Below are positions 49,528 through 57,544 of a stretch of 64,000 nucleotides of DNA, piece after piece. Within the stretch, counting starts at the first letter, position 1; each line of letters starts with the position of its first letter. A program made the translations under genes and the position numbers. This stretch comes from Spongisporangium articulatum (lineage in GTDB: Bacteria; Actinomycetota; Actinomycetes; Actinomycetales; Kineosporiaceae): the NCBI RefSeq assembly GCF_044465595.1, contig NZ_JBITLV010000002.1:620001-684000 (forward strand), read 5' to 3'. Below the pieces are notes generated by a model that was not told where the DNA came from, ran no database searches, and worked only from the letters and a program-made list of their open reading frames with translations.

Positions 49528-50028
49528 ATGTCTGCCATCACGCGAGGCGTGCTGTTCGTGCACTCCGCGCCGAGCGCGTTGTGCCCACACGTGGAGTGGG
49601 CCGCGGGCGGCGTCCTTGGCTTGCGCCTTTCCCTGGACTGGATCGAGCAGCCCGCCGCACCGGGGCTGTTCCGGACCGAACTGTCCTGGCAGGCGCCGCA
49701 AGGCATGGGCGCGCGCCTGACGTCCGCCCTGCGCGGGTGGGCGCACCTGCGCTTCGAGGTCACGGAGGAGCCCAGCGCGGGCGTCGACGGCGGCCGGTGG
49801 AGCCACACGCCGGAGCTCGGCATCTTCCACGCGGTCACCGACGTGCACGGCAACGTCATGGTCCCGGAGGACCGCATCCGCGCGGCGTTGGAGACCGGCG
49901 CCGGTGACCCCGTCGTGCTGTCCCGGGAACTCGACATCGCCCTGGGCCGCGCCTGGGACGAGGAGCTCGAGCCCTTCAGGTACGCGGGGGACGGCGCACC
50001 GGTCAGGTGGCTGCACAGAGTGGGTTGA
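49528..50028 (+). CDS. DUF3145 protein
   Basis: A 166-residue actinobacteria-specific protein. Family features include GVLFVHSAPSALCPHVEWAAGGVLG, LSWQAPQGMGARLTSALRGWAHLRFEVTEEPS and YSHTPELG-like segment RWSHTPELGIFHAVTDVHGNVMVPEDRIR. The function is unknown. It is convergent with accD, the last gene of the fatty-acid synthase operon, with 14 nt between the stops. The same neighbourhood is known in Streptomyces, which suggests a link with lipid synthesis. Confidence 0.9.
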   Translation: MSAITRGVLFVHSAPSALCPHVEWAAGGVLGLRLSLDWIEQPAAPGLFRTELSWQAPQGMGARLTSALRGWAHLRFEVTEEPSAGVDGGRWSHTPELGIFHAVTDVHGNVMVPEDRIRAALETGAGDPVVLSRELDIALGRAWDEELEPFRYAGDGAPVRWLHRVG

Positions 50029-50042
50029 AACCCCACGACAAG

Positions 50043-51470
50043 TCAGAGCGGGATGTTCGTGTGCCTTCCCCGCCCCGCGGGCACTGAACCCAAAGCAGCG
50101 GCCAACGCCGACCGCGTCTGACCAGGCTCGACCACCTCGTCGACCACGCCGATCTCCAGCGCCTTGGCCAACCCGCCCGACAACACCGCGTGGTCGGCGG
50201 CCAGCTCCTCCTCGACCTGTGCGCGGTCCTCGACCGGGACGTCGGCCAGCGTGCGCCGGTGCAGGATGCGCACCGCCGCGACGTGTCCCATCACGGCCAC
50301 CTCCGCGGTCGGCCAGGCGAACACCTTCGTCGCCCCGAGCGAGTGCGAGTTCATCGCGATGTAGGCGCCGCCGTAGGCCTTGCGCGTCACGAGCGTGACC
50401 CGCGGGACCCGGGCCTCGGCGAAGGCGTGCAGCAGCTTCGCGCCGCGGCGCACCACGCCGTCCCACTCCTGCCCGGCGCCCGGCAGGTAGCCCGGCACGT
50501 CGACCAGCACGATCAGCGGCACGCCGAAGGCGTCGCACATCCGCACGAACCGCGCCGCCTTCTCGGCGGACGCCGAGTCGAGGCAGCCGCCCAGCCGCAG
50601 CGGGTTGTTGGCGATCACCCCGACCGCGCGCCCGCCGAACCGGCCGAGCGCGGTCACCACGTTGGGCGCCCACTTCGGGTGCAGCTCCAGCACGGGTGCG
50701 CCTGACTCGGGAGGGTCGAGCACGCCGGCCACGAGCGGGTGCACGTCGTAGGCGCGCTTCGGTGATTCCGGCAGCAGGGCACCGAGTTCCACGTCGGCCA
50801 CCGGGCCGAGCGTCCCGGCCGTACCGAGCAGCGACACCAGTTCGCGGCCGCGGGCGTAGACCTCGTCGGTCGTGTCGGTGACCACGTGCACGACGCCCGA
50901 GCGCCGGCCGTGCGGTTCCGGCCCGCCCAGCCGCAGCATGTCGACGTCCTCCCCGGTGACGGAGCGGACGACGTCCGGCCCGGTCACGAAGATGCGCCCC
51001 TCGGGCCCGAGCACGACCACGTCGGTGAGCGCGGGCCCGTAGGCGCCGCCGCCCGCGGCGGGACCGATCACCAGCGAGATCTGCGGGATCACCCCGGAGG
51101 CCCGGGTCATCACGGCGAAGATGTCGCCGAAGGCGTTCAGCGACAGGACGCCCTCGGCCAGCCGAGCCCCGCCGGAGAACCAGATCCCGACCACGGGGAC
51201 GCCGTCGGCCAGGGCCCGTTCGTAGGCGGCCAGGACGACGCGCCCACCGGCCTCGCCCAGCGCGCCGCCCTGCACTCCGGCGTCCGAGCAGAACGCCACG
51301 CACGGCTCGCCGTCGACCAGCCCGGTCGCGGCCTGCATGCCCGAGTCGTCGCGTGGGGTCAGGGTTTCCACGGTGCCCGCGTCGAACAGGGCGGTGAACC
51401 GCAGCAGCGGGTCGCGTTCGGCCCGCAGCCGCGCCTTCTTCTCGGCGGGCGACTCCGTGGTGACGGTCAT
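50043..51470 (-). CDS. accD: Acyl-CoA carboxylase carboxyltransferase (beta) subunit
   Basis: A 475-residue biotin-dependent carboxyltransferase with both crotonase-like halves in one chain. Landmarks are LFDAGTVETL, GIWFSGGARLAEGVLSL, VIGPAAGGGAYGPALTDVVVLGPEGRIFVTGPDVV, and in the second half GVIANNPLRLGGCLDSASAEKAARFVRMCDAFGVPLIVLVDVPGYLPG and AYGGAYIAMNSHSLGA. It supplies malonyl-CoA to the FAS operon. The ATG overlaps the fabF stop (ATGA). No biotin carboxylase or carrier gene is adjacent. Confidence 0.93.
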   Translation of the reverse strand: MTVTTESPAEKKARLRAERDPLLRFTALFDAGTVETLTPRDDSGMQAATGLVDGEPCVAFCSDAGVQGGALGEAGGRVVLAAYERALADGVPVVGIWFSGGARLAEGVLSLNAFGDIFAVMTRASGVIPQISLVIGPAAGGGAYGPALTDVVVLGPEGRIFVTGPDVVRSVTGEDVDMLRLGGPEPHGRRSGVVHVVTDTTDEVYARGRELVSLLGTAGTLGPVADVELGALLPESPKRAYDVHPLVAGVLDPPESGAPVLELHPKWAPNVVTALGRFGGRAVGVIANNPLRLGGCLDSASAEKAARFVRMCDAFGVPLIVLVDVPGYLPGAGQEWDGVVRRGAKLLHAFAEARVPRVTLVTRKAYGGAYIAMNSHSLGATKVFAWPTAEVAVMGHVAAVRILHRRTLADVPVEDRAQVEEELAADHAVLSGGLAKALEIGVVDEVVEPGQTRSALAAALGSVPAGRGRHTNIPL

Positions 51471-52747
51471 GACGCCGCCACGAACGCCAGGGCGACGTTG
51501 TGCCCGCCGAACCCGAAGGCGTTGTTGACCGCGGCACCGGGCCGCAGCTCGCGCGGCTGGTCGCCGACGACGTCGATCTTCACCCGGGGGTCCAACTTCA
51601 GCAGGTTGATGGTCGGTGGGGCCACGCGGTCGCGGACGGCGAGCACCGTGAACACGGCCTCCAGCGCCCCGGCCGCACCGAGCAGGTGCCCGGTCATCGA
51701 CTTGGTCGCCGAGACGGCCACACCGTCCAGGGCCGGGCCGAGCCCGGCCCGCAGCGCGGCCACCTCGGCCACGTCGCCGACCGGGGTCGAGGTCGCGTGC
51801 GCGTTCACGTGGACGACGTCCGCCGGGCTCAAGTGCGCGTCCTCCAGGGCCGCCCGGATCGCCCGGGACGCCCCGGCGCCCTGCGGTTCCGGCGCGGCGA
51901 TGTGGTGGGCGTCGGAGGTGATCCCGGCCCCGGCCAGCACGGCGTGCACCCGGGCGCCGCGGGCGGCGGCGTGCTCGGCGGACTCCAGCACCATCACGGC
52001 GGCGCCCTCGCCGATCACGAACCCGTCCCGGTCGACGTCGTAGGGGCGCGACGCGGCGGCCGGGTCGTCGTTGCGGGTCGAGAGCGCGTGCATGGAGGCG
52101 AAGCCCGCGATCGGCAGCGGGTGGATCGCCGCCTCCGTCCCGCCCGCGATGACCACGTCGGCCCGGCCGCTGCGGATGAGGTCCACGGCCTGGGCGATGG
52201 ACTCCGCCCCCGACGCGCATGCCGACACCGCGGTGTGCACGCCGGCCCGCGCGCCGAACTCGAGACTGATGGCCGCGGCCGGGCCGTTCGGCATCAGCAT
52301 CGGCACGGTCAGCGGCAGGATCCGCTTCGGACCCTTCTCCTTCAACGTGTCGTAGGAGTCGAGCAGGGTCCACACCCCGCCGATGCCCGACGCGACGCAC
52401 ACGGCCAACCGCTCCGGGACGACCGGAACGCCGTCGCCGGGCTGCTCGCCCGGGCGCCGGGCGGGCGTGGCGAGACCGGCGTCGGCCCACGCCTCGCGCG
52501 CGGCGACCAGGGCGTACTGGCCGCTCGGGTCGAGCCGCTTGGTCTCCGGTCGGGACAGCTTGGCCTCCGGGGGCTCGGCCAGCCGGGCCGCGAACGTGAC
52601 CGGCAGGTCGTAGCGCTCCAGCCACTCCGGCGGGAGTGGCGCGGCGCCGGACTTGCCGGCCAGCACGGCGTCCCAGGTGGTGGGCACGTCACCGCCCAGG
52701 GGCGTGGTCGCCCCCAGGCCGGTGACGACGATCTGTCGGTCCGTCAT
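51467..52747 (-). CDS. fabF: 3-oxoacyl-ACP synthase II
   Basis: A 426-residue condensing enzyme of the elongation cycle. Catalytic Cys177 lies in VHTAVSACASGAESIAQA, and the histidines are in VHVNAHATSTPVGD and KSMTGHLLGAAGALEA. The N-terminus VVTGLGATTPLGGDVPTTWDAVLAG and the C-terminal NNAFGFGGHNVALAF are typical. It condenses malonyl-ACP with growing acyl-ACP. It starts 12 nt after acpP and is coupled to accD. Confidence 0.96.
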   Translation of the reverse strand: MTDRQIVVTGLGATTPLGGDVPTTWDAVLAGKSGAAPLPPEWLERYDLPVTFAARLAEPPEAKLSRPETKRLDPSGQYALVAAREAWADAGLATPARRPGEQPGDGVPVVPERLAVCVASGIGGVWTLLDSYDTLKEKGPKRILPLTVPMLMPNGPAAAISLEFGARAGVHTAVSACASGAESIAQAVDLIRSGRADVVIAGGTEAAIHPLPIAGFASMHALSTRNDDPAAASRPYDVDRDGFVIGEGAAVMVLESAEHAAARGARVHAVLAGAGITSDAHHIAAPEPQGAGASRAIRAALEDAHLSPADVVHVNAHATSTPVGDVAEVAALRAGLGPALDGVAVSATKSMTGHLLGAAGALEAVFTVLAVRDRVAPPTINLLKLDPRVKIDVVGDQPRELRPGAAVNNAFGFGGHNVALAFVAAS

Positions 52748-52759
52748 GCTCGTCCCGCC

Positions 52760-53023
52760 TCAGGCCTGGACGGTCGCGCCGGACCGGGCGGCGACGATGA
52801 AGGTGATGGCGTCGCCGACCGTCTTCAGCTCGGTCAGCGCCTCGTCGGGGATCTCGACCCCGAACTTCTCCTGCGCCTCGACGACGATCGTCATCATCGA
52901 CAGCGAGTCGACGTCGAGGTCCTCGACGAAGGTCTTCTCGGGCGTGATGTCGGCGACGGGGATGCCGGTCTCGTCGTTCACGATCGCCGCGAAGTCGGCG
53001 AGGATCTGGCTCTGGTCGGACAT
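52760..53023 (-). CDS. acpP: Acyl carrier protein
   Basis: An 87-residue carrier protein. The phosphopantetheine attachment serine is Ser40 in EDLDVDSLSMMTIVVEAQEKFGVEIPDEA. The acidic four-helix pattern and length are normal. AAGGAGTT precedes the ATG. It lies between fabH (53-nt gap) and fabF (12-nt gap), the usual order in actinobacterial FAS II operons. Confidence 0.97.
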   Translation of the reverse strand: MSDQSQILADFAAIVNDETGIPVADITPEKTFVEDLDVDSLSMMTIVVEAQEKFGVEIPDEALTELKTVGDAITFIVAARSGATVQA

Positions 53024-53076
53024 GGTGGAACTCCTTCGTGTGAGTGGACTTTCGGTCTGGCGACGTTGCCAGGGCT

Positions 53077-54069
53077 CTAGGGGAGCCGCACGACCTGTGC
53101 GGCGTAGGAGAGGCCGGCGCCGAAGCCGATCAGCAGCGCGGTGCCGCCCGAGGCCTCCGGGTGCTCGGCCAGGAGCGCGTCGATCGCCAGCGGCACCGAC
53201 GCACCCGACGTGTTGCCGGTCGTCGTGATGTCGCGGGCCACGAGCACCGAGGCCGGCAGCTGGATCTGCTTCGCCATCGCGTCGATGATCCGGCCGTTCG
53301 CCTGGTGTGGGACGAACGCGGTGAGGTCGTCGATGCCCACCCCGGCGGCCTCGGCCGCCTTGCGGGCGATCGGCGCCATCTCCCAGACCGCCCAGCGGAA
53401 CACCGCCGGGCCGGCCATGAAGACCCACGGGTGCCCGGCGGGTGCGGCCGCGACCCAGGGGTCGGTCTGGCGGATGAGGTCCCACTGCCCACCGTCCGAA
53501 CCCCACACCGTGGGGCCGATGCCGGGCTCGTCGGCGCCCCCCACGACCACGGCGCCGGCGCCGTCTCCGAAGATGAACGCCGAGCCGCGATCGGTGGGGT
53601 CGATGATCTGGCTCATCACCTCGGCGCCGACCACGAGCACGGTGCGCGCCGAACCGGCCCGGATCATGTCGTTGGCTAGGCCGACGCCGTGGCAGAACCC
53701 CGCGCACGCCGCGGACAGGTCGATCGCCATCGGACCGTCGGTGCCGAGCCGGTGTGCGAGAAGGGTTGCCGCCGAAGGGGTCTGAAACATGTGCGTGATG
53801 GTCGCGACGATCACCGCATCGACGTCGCCGGGCGCCACGCCGGCCCGCTCCAGCGCGACCCGGGCCGCGGCCTCGGCCAGGTCGACGACCGTCTCGCCCG
53901 CCGCCGCGCGGTGCCGGCTGACGATGCCCGACCGTTCCCGGATCCACTCGTCGGAGGAGTCGATCAGCTCGCAGACTTCGTCGTTGGTGACCACGCGCTG
54001 CGGGCGGTAGGCGCCCACCCCGAGGATCCGGGCCCCCGCGGGGCCCGCGGACGTCGTCCGGATGCTCAC
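53077..54069 (-). CDS. fabH: 3-oxoacyl-ACP synthase III
   Basis: A 330-residue initiating condensing enzyme. The triad is Cys122 in DLSAACAGFCHGVG, His in FVPHQANGRIIDAMA and Asn in TTTGNTSGASVPLAI. It condenses an acyl-CoA primer with malonyl-ACP; in actinobacteria branched primers are usual. The GTG start overlaps the fabD stop as GTGA. Length is normal. Confidence 0.96.
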   Translation of the reverse strand: MSIRTTSAGPAGARILGVGAYRPQRVVTNDEVCELIDSSDEWIRERSGIVSRHRAAAGETVVDLAEAAARVALERAGVAPGDVDAVIVATITHMFQTPSAATLLAHRLGTDGPMAIDLSAACAGFCHGVGLANDMIRAGSARTVLVVGAEVMSQIIDPTDRGSAFIFGDGAGAVVVGGADEPGIGPTVWGSDGGQWDLIRQTDPWVAAAPAGHPWVFMAGPAVFRWAVWEMAPIARKAAEAAGVGIDDLTAFVPHQANGRIIDAMAKQIQLPASVLVARDITTTGNTSGASVPLAIDALLAEHPEASGGTALLIGFGAGLSYAAQVVRLP

Positions 54070-55280
54070 TGCTGGGCCGCCGCGAACTGGCCGTCGGCCG
54101 GGACGGCGGGCATCAGCCGCACCAGCGGCTGCCCCGGAGCAACGGGGTCACCCTCCTCGACCAGCCACTCCACGACCGTGCCGTCGTGCATGGCGTGCAC
54201 GTCCTTGTCCGCATGCCGGCCGCGCACGGTCGCCACGTGCGCGCCCGCGGTCACGGGGTCACCCTCGGTCAGGTCGACCCGGTGCACCATGCCCTTGCTC
54301 GGCGCCACCACGATGCGCCAGCTCGGCGAGCCGACCAGCGGGCCGGGGGAGCCGTGGCGGGCGATCATCGTCTGCGCGGCGTCGAGGTCGTCCGGCGTCT
54401 TCAGGGCCAGGATCTCGACGCCCGGCAGGGCGCGCTTGGCCAGGTTGGAAAGCGTTCCCGCGGGCGGGATCTCGATCAGCCCGGTGACCCCGAGGTCCTT
54501 GAACGTCTCCAGGCACAGGTCCCACCGGACGGGCCGGCGGGTCTGGTCCACGATCCGGCGCAGCACCTCGCGCCCGTCGTGCACGACGTGCCCGTCGGCG
54601 TTCGAGACGAGCCGGACGCGCGGGTCGTGCGTCGTGATCGCCGGGGTGTAGGTGGCCAGCAGGTCGGCCGCGGGGGCCATGTAGTCGGTGTGGAAGGCGC
54701 CGGCCACCTGCAGCGGGACCACGCGCGTGCGGGCGGGTGGGGCGGCGGCGAGCGTCGCGAGGGCGGCGAGCGGGCCGGCGGCGACGACCTGCCCGGCCGC
54801 GTTCACGTTGGCGGCGCTCAGCCCGTGCCCGGCGATGGCCGCGCGCACCTCGTCGGGGTCGCCGCCGATCACGGCGCTCATCCCGGTCGGCACGTCCGCC
54901 GACTCGACCGCGCGGGCCATGGCGAAGCCGCGCTCCCGGACCAGGACCATGGCCTGTTCGGCGGTGATGACGCCGGCCGCGGCCGCTGCGGTGATCTCAC
55001 CGACGCTGTGCCCGGCGCCCGCGCCGATCACGCCGTAGGCGTCGGAGGGGTGCGGGAACAGGGACAGCAGGCTGACCATGCCACCGGCCACGATCAGCGG
55101 CTGGGCGACGGCGGTGTTGCGCAGGGTCTCGGCGTCCGAGACGGTGCCGTGCCGGGTCAGGTCGAGGCCGGCGACGGCCGACAGCCAGTCGAGGCGGGCG
55201 GCGACGCCGGGCACCTCCAGCCAGGGGGCGAGGAAGCCGGGGGTCTGGGAGCCCTGTCCGGGGGCGACGATGACGAGCAC
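54066..55280 (-). CDS. fabD: Malonyl-CoA:ACP transacylase with extra C-terminal hammerhead domain
   Basis: A 404-residue protein. Residues 1-310 are a normal FabD: LVIVAPGQGSQTPG, the nucleophile Ser92 in GAGHSVGEITAAAAAG, His197 in VAGAFHTDYM and PPAGTLSNLAKRALPG. It loads malonyl groups on AcpP. Residues 322-390 add a domain with biotinyl/lipoyl hammerhead symmetry (VVAPSKGMVHRVDLTEGDPVTAG and AMHDGTVVEWLVEEGDPVAPGQPLVRL). FabD is usually about 310 residues. The expected modified lysine position holds His in RGRHADKD, with Lys359 three residues later. GTG at 55280 is the inferred start. Confidence 0.9.
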   Translation of the reverse strand: MLVIVAPGQGSQTPGFLAPWLEVPGVAARLDWLSAVAGLDLTRHGTVSDAETLRNTAVAQPLIVAGGMVSLLSLFPHPSDAYGVIGAGAGHSVGEITAAAAAGVITAEQAMVLVRERGFAMARAVESADVPTGMSAVIGGDPDEVRAAIAGHGLSAANVNAAGQVVAAGPLAALATLAAAPPARTRVVPLQVAGAFHTDYMAPAADLLATYTPAITTHDPRVRLVSNADGHVVHDGREVLRRIVDQTRRPVRWDLCLETFKDLGVTGLIEIPPAGTLSNLAKRALPGVEILALKTPDDLDAAQTMIARHGSPGPLVGSPSWRIVVAPSKGMVHRVDLTEGDPVTAGAHVATVRGRHADKDVHAMHDGTVVEWLVEEGDPVAPGQPLVRLMPAVPADGQFAAAQQ

Positions 55281-55376
55281 GACATCGACTCTCGGGCCTG
55301 GAGGGGGCTGATCGGCAGGCGCCGCCGGCACGAGCTTTTCGTCCGACCTTTGGAGAGAACCTCTAAACCGGCGAGT

Positions 55377-56558
55377 TCAGCTGTCCGGGCTTGTCCGGAC
55401 AGGGGCCTGTCTACCTGCGACGATGGCCACACGCAGGACGAAGGCGCTCCGGGCTTCCGTAGGGTCCCAACCAGTGACGTCGGACACTTTGCGCAGCCGG
55501 TACCGCACCGTGTTCGTGTGCACGAACAGGGCCCGGGCCGTCCCCTCGAGGGATCCGCCGAGTTCCAGGTAGGCCGCCAGCGTCTCCAGCAGCGGACTGT
55601 TGTCCGCCACCAAGGGCTCGTACGCGCGCGTCCGCAGCGTCTCGAGGGCGGCCCCGTCGCCGTTCAGCGCGCGTTCCGGGAGCAGGTCGTCCGCGGCGAC
55701 CGGACGGGGCGCCCCCGCCCAGCCGGGGGCCGCGGCCAGGCCCGCGAGCGCCGTCCGGGCACTGCCCGCCGCGTGGACCAGCCCCGCGACCGTCGGGCCG
55801 GTGACCACGGGCCCGTCGCCGAGGTGCGGCAGCAGGTGCTTCACGAGGGACGACGGGTCGCTGGCGTGGCCCAGGACCAGCACCAGCCGCTCACCCTGCA
55901 CGCCGATCAGCACGTCACCGCCGCCGGCCCGGGCGGCGCGGCGCAGCGTCGCCACCGTCTCCTCGATCGGGCGCTGCCCGGGCGCCGGACCGGCGAGCAC
56001 GGTGACCAGGTTGGCCTCGCCCCAGTTGAGAGCGGCCGCCCACGAACGCAGTTCGTCACCGTCGCTCGCGCCGCGCAGCACGCCGTCCAGGATCAGCGCC
56101 TCCAGCCGCGCGTCCCAGTTGCCGCGGCTCTCGGCGGCGCGGGCGTACACCGTGGCGGCGGCGAACGCGACGTCGCGCGAGTAGCGCAGGACCGCCTCGC
56201 GCAGCGCCTGTTCCGAGTCGGGGGTGGCGATCTGCGGGACGTGACCCTCCACCGTGTCCACCACGGTGCGCACCATGTCCAGCGTGTGCTGCAACGAGAT
56301 CGAACGGGTCAGTTCCCGCGGGGCGGTGCCGAACACGTCGGCCCGCAGCGCCGCCGGGTCCTCACCGCCGGAGTACCAGGAGATGAAGGAGTTGATGCCC
56401 GCCTGGGCGACCAGCCCGATCCAGGACCGGTCGCTGGCCGACAGTTCCCGGTACCAGGGCAGGCCCTCCTCCATCCGGCGCGCGGCCTCCCGGCCCAGGT
56501 CCGCCGACTCGCGACGCAGACCGGCCAGGGTCGCGTCGTCGGGCCCTCTCACCTGCAC
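55377..56558 (-). CDS. fasR: PucR-family transcriptional activator of fatty-acid synthesis (FasR-like)
   Basis: A 393-residue regulator. The N-terminal and central parts (LRRESADLGREAARRMEEGLPWYRELSASDRSWIGLVAQAGI; GGGDVLIGVQGERLVLVLG) match the actinobacterial PucR/CdaR-like group. The C-terminal HTH_30 reads LLETLAAYLELGGSLEGTARALFVHTNTVRYRLRKVSDVTGWDP. Placement just upstream of fabD in the same orientation equals that of Streptomyces FasR, which activates fabDHPF. The start was set at GTG 56558, with GTG 56552 or a longer form from ATG 56651 possible. Confidence 0.9.
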   Translation of the reverse strand: MQVRGPDDATLAGLRRESADLGREAARRMEEGLPWYRELSASDRSWIGLVAQAGINSFISWYSGGEDPAALRADVFGTAPRELTRSISLQHTLDMVRTVVDTVEGHVPQIATPDSEQALREAVLRYSRDVAFAAATVYARAAESRGNWDARLEALILDGVLRGASDGDELRSWAAALNWGEANLVTVLAGPAPGQRPIEETVATLRRAARAGGGDVLIGVQGERLVLVLGHASDPSSLVKHLLPHLGDGPVVTGPTVAGLVHAAGSARTALAGLAAAPGWAGAPRPVAADDLLPERALNGDGAALETLRTRAYEPLVADNSPLLETLAAYLELGGSLEGTARALFVHTNTVRYRLRKVSDVTGWDPTEARSAFVLRVAIVAGRQAPVRTSPDS

Positions 56559-56752
56559 GTCCTCATCTTCCCCCAATTCATCCCTCCAATCGCTGCGCCG
56601 GTCGGATTGGGGGTCTATGAGCAGGGGGAACGGGTGATCTTGGAGCGTCATCCATTCGCCGCACCCCAGGGGAGGCGTTAGGTTGAATCAGGATCGGGTC
56701 AGGATCGACGTCAGGTTCAGGTGGATCTCCACGGCAGGCCGAGAGGGGCGAG

Positions 56753-57484
56753 ATGACGGCGCTGGAACGGCTCAGGAAGCGGCTGTTCCCCCAGGCTCCC
56801 CAGGTCAACGAGCCGGGTGGCCCGGCGGACCGGGCCGAGGAGGAGACGCTGCGGGCCCGCCTCGCCGAGGACCCCAACGAGGTCGCCTCGTTCAACCGGC
56901 TGGCCCAGATCGTGGCCAGCCGCGCCGCCGAGGGCCACGAGGGCGGCGACCTGCAGACCGAGGCCGACGACGCCGTCTGGGCGCTCGCCGAGGAGATCGC
57001 ACAGTCCAGCCGGGCGTGGTACCCGCTGATCGAGCTGGCCCGCCTGTCCATCGACGACGACCGCGACGTCGCCCTGCGCCGGCTGTCGACCGCCGCCGAG
57101 CGGGACGCGTCGGGCGTCGCGCTCGCGCAGGGTCTGGCCATGCTGCGCGACGCCGGGCACGCCGTCGACGCCCTGAACCTCGGCGTCGGGCACTGGCGCC
57201 CGCGTGAGCACGTCGTCGACGCCGGGCGCCAGCTCGTGCAGGCCGCCGTCGAGGCCGGTCGCACCGGTGAGGCCCGCCGGCACCTCGACGCCCTGACCGA
57301 GCACCCCGACCAGGAGACGGTCGCGGCGATGCGCGAGGAGCTCGAGGCGCGGATCGCGCTGGCGGACGAGGCGGTGCAGGCCGGTCAGCCCGCGCACTTC
57401 TCGCCGAACACCGGTGTCATCGACGTGAGCACCACGTCCCGGTTGCGTCAGCTCCTGCGCCGGGGTTCCGAAGCCTCCGAATAA
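56753..57484 (+). CDS. TPR-like helical protein of unknown function
   Basis: A 243-residue soluble protein. From residue 45 on it is a string of helix pairs (NEVASFNRLAQIVASRAAEGHEGG, ADDAVWALAEEIAQSSRAWYPLIELARLSIDDDRDVALRRLSTAAERD), a pattern of tetratricopeptide folds that usually mediates protein contacts. The N-terminus MTALERLRKRLFPQ is basic and amphipathic. I do not know its function. It is divergent from fasR, with 194 nt between starts, and convergent with aceE across a perfect palindrome. Confidence 0.8.
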   Translation: MTALERLRKRLFPQAPQVNEPGGPADRAEEETLRARLAEDPNEVASFNRLAQIVASRAAEGHEGGDLQTEADDAVWALAEEIAQSSRAWYPLIELARLSIDDDRDVALRRLSTAAERDASGVALAQGLAMLRDAGHAVDALNLGVGHWRPREHVVDAGRQLVQAAVEAGRTGEARRHLDALTEHPDQETVAAMREELEARIALADEAVQAGQPAHFSPNTGVIDVSTTSRLRQLLRRGSEASE

Positions 57485-57490
57485 TCCGTT

Positions 57491-57537
57491 CGTGATCATG
57501 CAGAAAGTCCCCCCAGGGGACTTTCTGCATGATCACG
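57491..57537. terminator. Perfect 22-bp hairpin, GTGATCATG family, between convergent genes
   Basis: Arms at 57491-57512 and 57516-57537 are perfectly complementary with a 3-nt loop (CCA). The outer ends read CGTGATCATGCAG. It lies 6 nt after the TPR-like gene and 7 nt before the aceE stop. The geometry fits a bidirectional terminator, and the ends tie it to the palindrome family at 8918, 29628 and 61652. Confidence 0.85.
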
Positions 57538-57544
57538 ATCTGAG

